Shown: positions 1 through 7,158 of the stretch, piece after piece
How positions within the stretch are numbered: the first letter of the stretch is position 1
Layout: each line of letters starts with the position of its first letter
Made by a program: the position numbers and the translations under genes
The notes under the pieces: generated by a model
Database searches by the model: none
What the model was told of the DNA's origin: nothing
Seen by the model: only the letters and a program-made list of their open reading frames with translations
Source: a virus
IMG/VR virus record: IMGVR_UViG_3300031707_000104
Location: 1 to 33,210 of that record
Strand: one strand, 5' to 3'
DNA length: 33,210 nt

Positions 1-9
1 AGCATAATT

Positions 10-606
10 ATGAAGAATAAAAAAGATAAAAAGTGTAAGGATTGTGGGAAAAATGTATCTACAATAAAAACCCAAAGATGTCAAAGATGTTATCATATTT
101 GGGCACAGAAAATTGGGTTAAGAAAAGATAAAAAGAATGGAATGTATAAACATGGAAAATGTAATTTAAAATATTATTGTAAAGATTGTGGTAAGAAAAT
201 TCATTTTACAACAGGTATATATGGGTCGCATAGATGCCCACAATGCCATAGTTCGGAAATGAATAGAAATAGATGGAAAAATATTGAATTTAAAAATAAA
301 ATGAAAATAAAAATTAGTATAAAAGCTAAAAAAAGATTATCAATTCCAGAAAATAATCCTAATTGGAAGGGCGGTATTACATTTACAAAAAGACCTCGCC
401 AAACAACAATTTATTATAATTGGCGTAAAAAAGTATTTGAGAGAGATAACTATACTTGTCAAAAATGTGGAATAAAAGGTGGTAAATTAGAAGCACATCA
501 TAAAAAATCATGGAAGAATTATCCCGAATTGAGATATATTGTCAATAATGGGCAAACGTTATGTATAAAGTGCCATCCAAAAGGTAGACATGGTAAAAAA
601 GATTAG
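10..606 (+). CDS. HNH homing-type endonuclease with zinc fingers
   Basis: Free-standing endonuclease of about 198 residues. Seen: N-terminal CxxC pairs (C9/C12, C24/C27, C57/C60, C76/C79) that look like zinc-binding DNA-recognition fingers; an NPNWKGG element near 117-122, common in phage HNH proteins; a C-terminal HNH domain with C150/C153, H163-H164, an Asn near 179-180 and C185/C188. Such proteins nick or cut DNA at the intron-less or gene-free allele and spread themselves. The start is the first ATG in the window, only 9 bases from its edge and in an open frame with no visible ribosome binding site, so the true start could lie upstream. The 3' end overlaps the amidoligase gene by 17 nt. 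The family is well supported; the target site is unknown. Confidence 0.85.
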   Translation: MKNKKDKKCKDCGKNVSTIKTQRCQRCYHIWAQKIGLRKDKKNGMYKHGKCNLKYYCKDCGKKIHFTTGIYGSHRCPQCHSSEMNRNRWKNIEFKNKMKIKISIKAKKRLSIPENNPNWKGGITFTKRPRQTTIYYNWRKKVFERDNYTCQKCGIKGGKLEAHHKKSWKNYPELRYIVNNGQTLCIKCHPKGRHGKKD

Positions 607-1288
607 TAAATCAAAAAAACAAGAAATTCGGCTTTTTAATATTCATAAACTTAGATGGGCAATCGAGTTAGAGGTCGAGTTTCCTAATTCTAAAGATAGT
701 CAAAAATTAATTGATAGGCATAGAGTATTAGAGGGATGGGACATAGATTATGATGGTTCACTTGAAAATGGAGCTGAGTATCGACCTAAAAATGGTAATC
801 ATCTATATTGGAATGAAGAAAGTTTAACTCAATTAAAAGAAACTTTAGCTTTAATTAGAGTGCATAGAGGAAGGATAAATAAAAATTGTGGGCTTCATAT
901 TCACATTGATGCTAAGATTTTTACTGATAAACAAATTTTAGAAATAGTAAAAGAATTTATTCATAAACAGCGTTACATTGTGAAAAGGTTTGAAGTTCAT
1001 AAAGATAGATTAGAAAATACTTGTAAATTATTACCAAGAGAAAATTTAAATAAATTAACAGAAAAACAAATACATAACTTTAGAAAACAAGAAGAAATGT
1101 GGTCTTATAGTGGTTATGATGCTTTGATGGATGAAAAATATAACGCATTAAATATTAGTCATCTTAGAAAAGGAGATTATGGAACTTTAGAATTTCGACT
1201 TTTTGATGCTACTCTTTCATATAGAAAATTAAAAGAACAGATACAATGGACATTAATATTTATTAAAGATTGCTTGGAGCGAGAATAA
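590..1288 (+). CDS. Amidoligase_2-type ATP-dependent COOH-NH2 ligase
   Basis: Predicted ligase of the glutamine synthetase / gamma-glutamylcysteine synthetase fold (Amidoligase_2). It would form an amide bond between a carboxylate and an amine using ATP. Seen, in order: AIELEVEF (24-31), matching the GxExE strand in which acidic residues bind metal; D55-G-S with GAEYRP (61-66); CGLHIHID (100-107); and YNALNISH followed by GTLEFRLF (184-205). These five blocks in this order are diagnostic. At 232 residues it is a compact single-domain member. It begins inside the upstream HNH gene, and its stop overlaps the next start as TAATG, so it is probably translationally coupled to the carboxypeptidase-like gene. 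Known members are often linked to peptidases or cell-wall/peptide modification. The substrate here is unknown. Confidence 0.8.
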   Translation: MVKKISKSKKQEIRLFNIHKLRWAIELEVEFPNSKDSQKLIDRHRVLEGWDIDYDGSLENGAEYRPKNGNHLYWNEESLTQLKETLALIRVHRGRINKNCGLHIHIDAKIFTDKQILEIVKEFIHKQRYIVKRFEVHKDRLENTCKLLPRENLNKLTEKQIHNFRKQEEMWSYSGYDALMDEKYNALNISHLRKGDYGTLEFRLFDATLSYRKLKEQIQWTLIFIKDCLERE

Positions 1289-2031
1289 TGAAAATAATAA
1301 GGTCATATAATAAATTAATAAATGAAATAATTAATTTGCAAATTCCTTTTAAAATTGAAATTATTGATTATGTGCAATATGATAATTTTATTTATCCTAT
1401 GATAGCTATTAGTCAGATTTCCAAAATGGCAAAGAAAACTTGTGTAATAGTTGGTGGTGCTCATGGAGATGAATATTATGCTGCAAGAATACTTATTAAA
1501 TTTTTGAGTGAAATAAATAAAGATTATTTAGAATACTATAATTTATATATTGTTCCTATCATTAATCCTTTTGGTTATGCTACAGGAAGCAGAAAAAATG
1601 GAATTAGACAAGAAGTGAGTAGTGATTCTGATTTTAAAAGAGATTCGTCAATAAAAGAATTAGCTATACTTTATGAATATATTCCATCTAATATAGATTT
1701 ATTTATTGATGTTCATGGTGATACAGGTAAACATTATTTTTATGCTTATGAAAGTAAACCAGAAGTAATACCTTCAATTTCTGAAAAAGCACTTTTAGAA
1801 AATGATAATATTTTACAATATGAAAGAGTTAATACAATTTATGGAGAAAAAGTAAAAAATGGAGTTATATATAAACCTGAAAAAGATAAAAGTATTGAAG
1901 ATTTTATGGAAAATTTAGGAATAGAATATGTAGTTGCTTTAGAAGTTCCTGGAAAAGCAGAAGGTCAAGTAAGAATGAAAGCTGGAATTGCAATATTACA
2001 TTCATTATTAAAATTTTATAAGGAGGTTTAA
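1288..2031 (+). CDS. M14-type zinc carboxypeptidase / AstE-like hydrolase
   Basis: Zinc hydrolase of the M14 / succinylglutamate desuccinylase-aspartoacylase superfamily, which removes a terminal residue or acyl group from an amide. Seen: zinc ligands in GAHGDE (H59, E62) and DVHGD (H143); substrate-binding NPFGYATGSR with R102; a candidate catalytic Glu in ALEVPGK (E219). At 247 residues it is a bare catalytic domain without signal peptide or transmembrane segment, so it should act in the cytoplasm. An upstream in-frame TTG at 1270 exists, but the ATG at 1288 sits in a TAATG coupling with the amidoligase stop and has GGAG about 9 bases before it, so 1288 is preferred. Pairing with an amide-bond-forming enzyme suggests that one makes and the other trims or removes a gamma- or alpha-linked residue (inference). 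Confidence 0.8.
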   Translation: MKIIRSYNKLINEIINLQIPFKIEIIDYVQYDNFIYPMIAISQISKMAKKTCVIVGGAHGDEYYAARILIKFLSEINKDYLEYYNLYIVPIINPFGYATGSRKNGIRQEVSSDSDFKRDSSIKELAILYEYIPSNIDLFIDVHGDTGKHYFYAYESKPEVIPSISEKALLENDNILQYERVNTIYGEKVKNGVIYKPEKDKSIEDFMENLGIEYVVALEVPGKAEGQVRMKAGIAILHSLLKFYKEV

Positions 2032-2043
2032 ATAGACTATGGA
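2023..2043 (+). repeat. Gene-start direct repeat, copy 1
   Basis: This 21-nt segment (Shine-Dalgarno core, stop codon and start ATG) recurs with a single T deletion at 2426-2445. The shared core is AAATAGACTATGGA, preceded by GAGGTT. The two copies bracket a block of two small genes, as expected if short homologies at gene starts served as recombination joints. Confidence 0.6.
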
Positions 2044-2239
2044 GAATAAAGGGGCAATTTGCGGTGGAATAATTAGTTTATCAATGCATAAAAGAAATAT
2101 GAAAAAAGATATATGGGCAGATACTATGGCTTTTGTTATGCCTGATAAACAATATGAAAAATTTATCTCTTATAAAAAAACAGGTAAAGCAAAAGAAGCC
2201 AAAAAGTTATTTGATAGATATGCTATTAGTCAAATATAA
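2039..2239 (+). CDS. Small hypothetical protein, 66 aa
   Basis: Family not recognised. The product is basic and mostly helical at its C-terminus (KKTGKAKEAKKLFDRYAI), with a Gly/Ile-rich N-terminus and no membrane segment. Its AGGAGG ribosome binding site lies at the very end of the preceding carboxypeptidase-like gene, 12 bases from the ATG. Start region and spacing match those of the gene at 2441. Coding is supported by tight packing and codon use like the neighbours. Confidence 0.55.
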   Translation: MENKGAICGGIISLSMHKRNMKKDIWADTMAFVMPDKQYEKFISYKKTGKAKEAKKLFDRYAISQI

Positions 2240-2254
2240 AGGATGACAGGATAA

Positions 2255-2437
2255 ATGAAATATCAAAAATGTCCAGTATGCGAAGGTAGAGGTAATGTGC
2301 CAGTAGGATTCTATAATCCTTATGGATTAGGAACAGTATCCTCGACTACTCCCGAAGAATGTAAAACCTGTCATGGCAGTGGAATAATTTTAGAGGCAGA
2401 GGATAGAAATAATAAATTCAATTTAGAGGTTAAATAG
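2255..2437 (+). CDS. DnaJ-type zinc-finger small protein
   Basis: A 60-residue protein with two CxxCxGxG-type motifs, CPVCEGRG (6-13) and CKTCHGSG (36-43), the zinc-binding repeat of the DnaJ cysteine-rich domain. There is no J domain, so it is a lone zinc module. Stand-alone proteins of this type are common in phages and have been linked to protein folding or protein binding, but nothing here defines a partner. It is preceded by an AAAGGA-type ribosome binding site, and its stop lies 3 nt before the next ATG. Confidence 0.7.
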   Translation: MKYQKCPVCEGRGNVPVGFYNPYGLGTVSSTTPEECKTCHGSGIILEAEDRNNKFNLEVK

Positions 2438-2445
2438 ACTATGGA
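2426..2445 (+). repeat. Gene-start direct repeat, copy 2
   Basis: Second copy of the gene-start element at 2023-2043, identical except for one missing T. Here the stop codon of the preceding gene is the TAG inside the repeat rather than the TAA used at copy 1, so the same sequence ends two different reading frames. Confidence 0.6.
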
Positions 2446-2686
2446 TATTTATCGTTATTGTAAAGAATGTGAAAGTAATAGAATAACAGGACAAAAATGC
2501 GATACTTGTGGAAAATCAACGGAACAAGGGGAGTTTGTTCCGATTATAATAAATTTTAGTTATGGACACGATTTAGATGGTACTTCTTATGATTTTTGTA
2601 GTTATGAATGTGTACTTAACTTTATTTGGAATGAAATTAAAAAACATAAACCAGATAATTTACTTTATGGAGGAACAAATGTTTAA
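2441..2686 (+). CDS. Small zinc-ribbon protein, 81 aa
   Basis: Unassigned protein with CKEC (7-10) and CDTCG (19-23), and a third cysteine pair in a FCSYEC motif near residue 52. These could form one or two zinc sites of the treble-clef/MYM type. The FCSYEC followed by a helix resembles the C-terminal half of zinc fingers such as TRASH/MYM, in which the helix follows CxxxC. It overlaps the start of the membrane-anchored protease gene by 8 nt and contains that gene's ribosome binding site. Function unknown. Confidence 0.6.
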   Translation: MDIYRYCKECESNRITGQKCDTCGKSTEQGEFVPIIINFSYGHDLDGTSYDFCSYECVLNFIWNEIKKHKPDNLLYGGTNV

Positions 2687-3560
2687 AAAAATCTTAAAGT
2701 ATTGTGTTATTACATTGATAATTGGGGTATCAATTTTTAGTAATGGATATTTTATTGTCAAAAATAATTTAAATATTAAAATGACAATACAATATTTACA
2801 AAATCAAATTGAAGATTTACAAGACCGATACAATCAACTTCTAAATAATGAGATTGAACTCGTTAAAAAGGATATTGTAGTTAAAAATGCAATAGATACT
2901 TTAATTAAATCTAATCAAACAATTGATATTAATTTACTATTAAAAAGTAATGTATTTGTTAGAGGATTTTTTGGTACTGGTGCAGGAACTGTTATTAAAA
3001 AAACAGAAAATAGAATGTATATTTTAACTTGTTATCATGTAGTTGCAGATATTATTAAATTTAATGAAATGGGACTCCCAATGGGAGCTACTGTTGGTTA
3101 TTCTAAAACAGATGAATTAAATACAATTGTAGGAATGATAGCTTATGGTGCAAAAATAATAAAATCTGATAAAGATAAAGATTTAGCTCTTTTAGAAGTT
3201 CGGATAGTAGACAATGAATTAGAAGCCAGACCAATTGCTGAAAATGAACCACAAAAGGGAGATACAGTTTATTCAATAGGAAGTCCTTTAGGTTTATTAA
3301 GAACTATATCTAAAGGTATATTATCTAATAAAGAAGATGGTTTTTATATTTCAGATAATACTACTACTTTTGGAAATTCTGGTGGCGGACTTTTTAATAT
3401 TAAAGGAGAATTAATAGGAGTTCCAAGTAATGTAACAGGTTATAGTGCAGGAACAGATAAAAATGGAGATGAAATTTTTGTTCCTGAAAGTGGATTGGGA
3501 TTAAGTAGGGATTTATCTACGGTTCGTTCTTTTTTAGGAGATTTTTTAAATGAAAAATAA
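2679..3560 (+). CDS. Membrane-anchored trypsin-like (HtrA/DegS-type) serine protease
   Basis: Serine protease of 293 residues in the chymotrypsin/HtrA fold. Seen: one N-terminal transmembrane segment (about 6-27), predicted to place the catalytic domain outside the membrane; a short coiled coil (about 33-65); then the triad H120 in TCYHVV, D168 in DKDLALLEV and S234 in FGNSGGG. YSIGSPLG (198-205) is typical of HtrA proteins. No PDZ domain follows. The frame is open from an ATG at 2577, but that start would lie wholly inside the upstream gene and lacks a ribosome binding site. The ATG at 2679 has GGAGGA about 5 bases upstream and gives a clean signal anchor. Possible roles are cleavage of envelope proteins or of a superinfecting phage's proteins. 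The protease call is strong; the role is inference. Confidence 0.85.
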   Translation: MFKKILKYCVITLIIGVSIFSNGYFIVKNNLNIKMTIQYLQNQIEDLQDRYNQLLNNEIELVKKDIVVKNAIDTLIKSNQTIDINLLLKSNVFVRGFFGTGAGTVIKKTENRMYILTCYHVVADIIKFNEMGLPMGATVGYSKTDELNTIVGMIAYGAKIIKSDKDKDLALLEVRIVDNELEARPIAENEPQKGDTVYSIGSPLGLLRTISKGILSNKEDGFYISDNTTTFGNSGGGLFNIKGELIGVPSNVTGYSAGTDKNGDEIFVPESGLGLSRDLSTVRSFLGDFLNEK

Positions 3561-4134
3561 ACATACCAAGAAAACTAAGCAATTATTGAGTAAAATTATG
3601 AAGAAATATTATAAAAATCATGATAATCCATTCAAAGGAAAGCATCATACTGAAGAATCAAAAAATAAAATTAAACAAAAACGTTTAGGAAAAAAACATA
3701 CAGAAGCAACAAAGAAAAAAATCTCGCAAAATCATAGAGATACAAAAGGTAAAAATAATCCTATGTTCGGAAGAAAAGGAAAATTAAGTCCTACATTTGG
3801 AAGGCATCTTACTTATAAGCAAAAAGAAATATTAAAACTTAAACATAGTAAAGAAAATAAATTGTATACTTCTTCAGGATATATTTTAATTTGGAATTCT
3901 AAAAATAAAATAATAAGAAAACGGGTATTAGAACATAGATTTATTGTTGAACAAATAATTAAAAGAAAATTAAACAAAGGAGAAACTATTCATCATATTA
4001 ATGGAAATAAATTAAATAATATATCTAAAAATCTATATCTATTTAATACAAGATATGCTCATAATTTATATACTAAATTATCTAAATTACAACCAGAAAT
4101 AGTATTAAAATCTAATTTAGAGGATATAAAATAA
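3550..4134 (+). CDS. NUMOD3 / HNH homing endonuclease
   Basis: Free-standing homing endonuclease of 194 residues. The N-terminal half carries NUMOD3-type DNA-binding repeats (HTEESKNKIKQKRLGKKH near 33-50, then NPMFGRKG and SPTFGRH near 70-86). The C-terminal half carries an HNH_3-type core: EHRFIVEQ, HHINGNKLNN (148-157), and a helix ending in the nuclease-specific LYLFNTRYAHN. It overlaps the protease gene by 11 nt, and its stop is coupled as TAATG to the next gene, so it is inserted without disturbing neighbouring frames. Confidence 0.85.
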   Translation: MKNKHTKKTKQLLSKIMKKYYKNHDNPFKGKHHTEESKNKIKQKRLGKKHTEATKKKISQNHRDTKGKNNPMFGRKGKLSPTFGRHLTYKQKEILKLKHSKENKLYTSSGYILIWNSKNKIIRKRVLEHRFIVEQIIKRKLNKGETIHHINGNKLNNISKNLYLFNTRYAHNLYTKLSKLQPEIVLKSNLEDIK

Positions 4135-4736
4135 TGTGCCATATACCAAACTATAAGTATATAACTTATCTTATCGGGGCAATGGAAAAAACTGCTGAAA
4201 AAGACGATGGTTCAGAGAAACGAGCCAAAGTTGAAGAAGAATTAATTTTAAGAAATGTTTATCCTATTAATCCAGTAAAATTAGAAGCAACAAAAACAGG
4301 ATTATCAACTGATGAAATAAAAGAAAAAATGACAGGATGGGTTGCTTCTGGTAATTGGGAATTATTTGAAGAAAGGTCTAAAGAAATTTGGCAAGGCAAA
4401 GATAATCTTTCTGAAAAAGGAGAATTAATACATACTCCAGGCGATATAGATTATTGTTTAATGAGTGATTGGCTTACTTTTAAATATAATAAAGGCGATA
4501 TGCCCTGTGGAAGTTTTGCAGAATGTGGTATAGCAATGGAACATAAAATTCCAATTTATTTAATTACAGATTTAGCAAAAAAAGATTTGCCTAAAAGTTT
4601 ATTACAAATGATTTTAATTACAAAAGGAGAAGTATTTAATACTTTACCACAATATCTGGATTTTATTGATAGCAAATATAAATTACATAGAAAAGAACCA
4701 AAAATAGAAGAAAAGAAAGAAGAAGAAAAGAAATGA
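4134..4736 (+). CDS. Nucleoside 2-deoxyribosyltransferase-like protein
   Basis: Probable member of the nucleoside 2-deoxyribosyltransferase superfamily, whose members swap or hydrolyse the base on 2'-deoxynucleosides or deoxynucleotides. Seen: an N-terminal strand with YLIGAME (11-17), matching the family's Y-x-x-G-P start; DIDYCLMSDWLTFKY near 104-118, with the conserved Asp pair; and CGSFAECGIAMEHKIPIYLI (125-144), matching the GT-x-x-E-x-G-x-A block that carries the catalytic Glu. A long helical insertion lies between these blocks, and the last 15 residues are a charged Lys/Glu tail. It sits directly upstream of a dGTP/dATP diphosphohydrolase-type gene and SSB, so a role in the nucleotide pool or modified-base supply is plausible. 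Remote similarity only; the exact reaction is uncertain. Confidence 0.6.
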   Translation: MCHIPNYKYITYLIGAMEKTAEKDDGSEKRAKVEEELILRNVYPINPVKLEATKTGLSTDEIKEKMTGWVASGNWELFEERSKEIWQGKDNLSEKGELIHTPGDIDYCLMSDWLTFKYNKGDMPCGSFAECGIAMEHKIPIYLITDLAKKDLPKSLLQMILITKGEVFNTLPQYLDFIDSKYKLHRKEPKIEEKKEEEKK

Positions 4737-4876
4737 AAATAATTATAGACCAAATAAAAAAATATCAAAAAAATATGAAATGGGATACCTTGGCTTCTGC
4801 ATATACAACAGAAATTTTATTATTATTTATTTTAAAAGAATTAAAAGATATAAAGAAAATTTTAAAGGAAAAATAA
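4733..4876 (+). CDS. Small helical protein, 47 aa
   Basis: ATGA overlap with the preceding gene and a stop 1 nt before the next ATG make this a plausible coupled small gene. The product is amphipathic and helical, with a hydrophobic stretch EILLLFILKEL near 27-37 between Lys-rich flanks, too short for a confident membrane segment. No family recognised. Confidence 0.5.
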   Translation: MKIIIDQIKKYQKNMKWDTLASAYTTEILLLFILKELKDIKKILKEK

Positions 4877-4877
4877 A

Positions 4878-5252
4878 ATGAGGAAATTCGATACAGGAGC
4901 TACAAGAGATACCGATATAGGAAAGAATGATTATGAAGGATTTTATTCTCCTTTAGTTATTGAAGCATTTGGGGATTATATGAACAAACATAGAATTCAA
5001 GCAGATGGACAACTTCGGGATTCAGATAATTGGCAAAAAGGAATACCAAAAGATGCTTATATAAAATCATTATGGAGGCATTTTTTAGATATGTGGTTTA
5101 TTCATCGTGGTTATAAAAGAATAGATAAACAAACAGGTCAAGAATTAACTATGAAAGAAGTTCTTTGTGCTATTTTATTTAATGTACAAGGTTATCTTTA
5201 TGAAGTATTAAAAAAAGATGATAGACCATTTATTGAGAAAGGAGGAAAATAA
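4878..5252 (+). CDS. dATP/dGTP diphosphohydrolase domain protein (dGTP_diPhyd_N-like)
   Basis: A 124-residue protein that matches from memory the phage family annotated as dATP/dGTP diphosphohydrolase N-terminal domain. Its hallmarks are present: FDTGATRDTDIGKNDYEGF at the start, SPLVIEAFGDYMNKHR (24-39), RDSDNWQKGIP (47-57), and SLWRHFLDMWFIHRG (64-78). The single-domain length suits a stand-alone member, which would turn a purine dNTP into dNMP and pyrophosphate. The conserved Asp/Glu/His/Trp-rich helices are consistent with a metal-dependent all-alpha nucleotide hydrolase. The neighbours (deoxyribosyltransferase-like gene upstream, SSB downstream) support a nucleotide-pool role. The family label is reasonably sure; the activity is inferred. 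Confidence 0.65.
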   Translation: MRKFDTGATRDTDIGKNDYEGFYSPLVIEAFGDYMNKHRIQADGQLRDSDNWQKGIPKDAYIKSLWRHFLDMWFIHRGYKRIDKQTGQELTMKEVLCAILFNVQGYLYEVLKKDDRPFIEKGGK

Positions 5253-5253
5253 A

Positions 5254-5625
5254 ATGACTGTAAATTCTGTATTTTTAATGGGTAATTTAACAAAAAATCC
5301 TTCATTTATAACTACATCAGAAGGAACTAATATAGTGCATTTTCGTATTGCAATTAATAATACCTATAAAAATGAAGTGAAAGAAACTTTATTTATTAAT
5401 ATAACTGGCTTTGGTAATTTAGCACTAACCTGTAATAAATATTTACAAAAAGGTGCAAGAGTATTAGTAGAAGGTAGATTAAGAGAAGACAAATATATTA
5501 ATAAAGAAGGAAAAGAAGTTAATGAAATTCAGGTTATTGCTGATAATGTTCATTTTATAAATTTAACCAATAATGCAAGTCCTGAAATAGAAGGAGAAGT
5601 AAAAGGAGATAAATATGCGTTATGA
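5254..5625 (+). CDS. ssb: Single-stranded DNA-binding protein (SSB)
   Basis: OB-fold SSB of 123 residues of the bacterial type. Seen: MTVNSVFLMGNLTKNPSF at the start (the GNLT-x-P block), FRIAINNTY in the second strand, FINITGFGNLALTCNKYLQKG, and the signature VLVEGRLREDKY (near 72-83). The C-terminal tail is short and lacks the usual acidic DDDIPF-like tip, ending in GEVKGDKYAL, so recruitment of host repair partners through that tip is unlikely. The ATG at 5254 is preceded by AAAGGAGG and preferred over an in-frame start at 5218 inside the upstream gene. It overlaps the next gene by 11 nt. Confidence 0.9.
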   Translation: MTVNSVFLMGNLTKNPSFITTSEGTNIVHFRIAINNTYKNEVKETLFINITGFGNLALTCNKYLQKGARVLVEGRLREDKYINKEGKEVNEIQVIADNVHFINLTNNASPEIEGEVKGDKYAL

Positions 5626-6070
5626 TAAAATGGTTTCTTATTTTCAATCAACAGAAGGATTAGAACAACTTCTAATTGATTATAAAGATTTATTTGACCA
5701 AGTCGATGATTATGGGCAACAACTTCTACAAGGAATTCTTACAACCACAGAAGATTTTAGAGGTATGCTTAATTTTATGACTGGTGCTTATGTAAGTTTA
5801 GAACCTCTTTATTCTATTGCAGAATCAACCAAATTAAATGAAGAATTAAAAAATTATGTTGGAATAAAAAGAGAACTTGAAAGTAAAGGAGAAAAAGTAG
5901 TAGCTGCAAATTTAGATAAAGAAGCAAGTTTATCAGTTGCTGATTTTAGAAGAGTTCGTGCAATTTTAGAAGGTTATGTGTTAGCTACTGAAAAGGCAAT
6001 TGTAACAAGTCAGACACAGTTAAAAAGATTAGAACAAGATGAAAAATATAAACCACAAGAACAAAAATAA
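5615..6070 (+). CDS. Helical protein next to SSB, possible recombination mediator
   Basis: A 151-residue, nearly all-helical protein with no recognised family. It has an acidic N-terminal half (residues 10-70) and a long C-terminal helix (about 98-145) in which SLSVADFRRVRAILEGYVLA is followed by AIVTSQTQLKRL. Size, helical content, a long terminal helix and position directly after SSB recall UvsY-type recombination mediators, which load a RecA/UvsX protein on SSB-coated DNA, and this genome also encodes such a recombinase. I could not match sequence motifs, so that role is a guess from context. The gene overlaps SSB by 11 nt and the nuclease gene by 1 nt. Confidence 0.65.
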   Translation: MRYDKMVSYFQSTEGLEQLLIDYKDLFDQVDDYGQQLLQGILTTTEDFRGMLNFMTGAYVSLEPLYSIAESTKLNEELKNYVGIKRELESKGEKVVAANLDKEASLSVADFRRVRAILEGYVLATEKAIVTSQTQLKRLEQDEKYKPQEQK

Positions 6071-6813
6071 TGAATAAAGTAATTTGTATTGATGGTGGAA
6101 ATATAATGCATAGAAGTATTTTTGCTTATAGGAATAATCCAAATATTCCTACTACTTATACTTATTTAAGAATGATTATTGGCGACCTTAAAAAAGTAGA
6201 TGCTAGATTAGAAGATACAGTTATTATTGCTCAAGATTACGGAAAAAGCTGGCGTAAAGATGTGGATAAAACCTATAAAGCACAAAGAAAAGGAGCCAGG
6301 GAAGCAATTGAATCACCAGAATGGTGGAAAACTCGTTATGAAGAATTTAATCAATTTATTCCAAGATTATCACCAACAGTTCCTTGGCATTGGATTTCAA
6401 TTTACAGATTAGAAGCAGATGATATAGCCAGTGTGGTTTCTCGTTATTATAAAGATAATGAGGTTATTTTAATAAGTTCAGATAAGGATTGGGAAATGCT
6501 TTTAACTTTTCCTAATGTAAAAATTTTTAGTCCTATTTCTAAAAAATTTAAAAATGTACCCAATCCAATGAAAGTTTTATTAGATAAAATTCAAGGAGAT
6601 ATTTCAGATAATCTTTTAGATAAACCTTCATCAGAAGCAGAATTTGAGAAACGAAAAAAGATAGTAAACCTTTTAGAATTACCTCAAGAAATAGAGCAAC
6701 CAATAAAAGAAGAATTAGATAAAATTTTACCTAAGAATTTATATCTTCATAAAGTACCTTTTAATAGTGTTAGAATTGAATTAAGAAAACTTTATTGTAA
6801 GGGGGAGGAATAA
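6070..6813 (+). CDS. 5'-3' exonuclease / flap endonuclease (FEN/PIN family)
   Basis: Structure-specific 5' nuclease of the T5/T4 RNase H type, which removes RNA primers and 5' flaps during lagging-strand maturation. Seen: VICIDGGN with D8; KSWRKDVDKTYKAQRKG (59-75), the Arg/Lys-rich arch region; LEADDIASV (114-122); ISSDKDWEMLL with D138 and D140; GDISDNL (176-182), the start of the helix-3-turn-helix, where the usual Pro-Gly is replaced by Leu-Asp. All metal-binding acids are present. At 247 residues it is complete but short after the H3TH. TAATG-coupled to the gene upstream, with a GGGGGAGG ribosome binding site for the next gene in its last codons. Confidence 0.85.
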   Translation: MNKVICIDGGNIMHRSIFAYRNNPNIPTTYTYLRMIIGDLKKVDARLEDTVIIAQDYGKSWRKDVDKTYKAQRKGAREAIESPEWWKTRYEEFNQFIPRLSPTVPWHWISIYRLEADDIASVVSRYYKDNEVILISSDKDWEMLLTFPNVKIFSPISKKFKNVPNPMKVLLDKIQGDISDNLLDKPSSEAEFEKRKKIVNLLELPQEIEQPIKEELDKILPKNLYLHKVPFNSVRIELRKLYCKGEE

Positions 6814-7008
6814 ATGAATATAAATTTATTTTATTTCATCATAGGAGGTTTTATAGGAAAAATTATAGTAGATAAAATAATTTTATGGAAAGAAAAAAAT
6901 GAATTCAATAAAATGATGAACAAATATTATTCTATTGCTAAAATTATAGGAGAACCGATAAATCCAAAATTAAGATGGAGGAATAATGACAAAGTTAAAG
7001 GTAATTAA
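6814..7008 (+). CDS. Small single-pass membrane protein, 64 aa
   Basis: One predicted N-terminal transmembrane helix (about 4-25, LFYFIIGGFIGKIIVDKIIL) followed by a basic cytoplasmic tail. A strong GGGGGAGGAATAA signal precedes the ATG. No family recognised. It could be an inner-membrane tether or holin-like protein, but nothing decides this. It overlaps the following small zinc-protein gene by 23 nt. Confidence 0.65.
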   Translation: MNINLFYFIIGGFIGKIIVDKIILWKEKNEFNKMMNKYYSIAKIIGEPINPKLRWRNNDKVKGN

Positions 7009-7156
7009 AAAAATAATGAAAACTAAATGTTGGGTTTGCAAAGGAGCAAAATGTAAGACTTGTAATTTTACAGGTAAGTGGAACGAAAGTATTAATTATA
7101 TTATTTATGAAAAAAACGGTCAAAAATTTGCCATAGATTCGGACAATATAGGATAA
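6986..7156 (+). CDS. Small zinc-knuckle protein, 56 aa
   Basis: Two closely spaced cysteine pairs, CWVC (15-18) and CKTC (23-26), preceded by a basic N-terminus and followed by a strand-rich tail. The pattern CxxCxGxxCxxC suggests one zinc site like the DnaJ-type small proteins. GGAGG stands 4 bases before the ATG at 6986. A second in-frame ATG at 7016 lacks a binding site. Stop and next ATG are 2 nt apart. Confidence 0.6.
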   Translation: MTKLKVIKKIMKTKCWVCKGAKCKTCNFTGKWNESINYIIYEKNGQKFAIDSDNIG

Positions 7157-7158
7157 AA

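Noticed and set aside
1270-1288. TTG start upstream of the carboxypeptidase-like gene
   Set aside because: The ATG at 1288 is in a TAATG coupling with a well-placed GGAG.
4556-4768. Minus-strand frame over the end of the deoxyribosyltransferase-like gene
   Set aside because: Repetitive Phe/Ser-rich translation of a Lys/Glu-rich segment in the other strand, typical of shadows.
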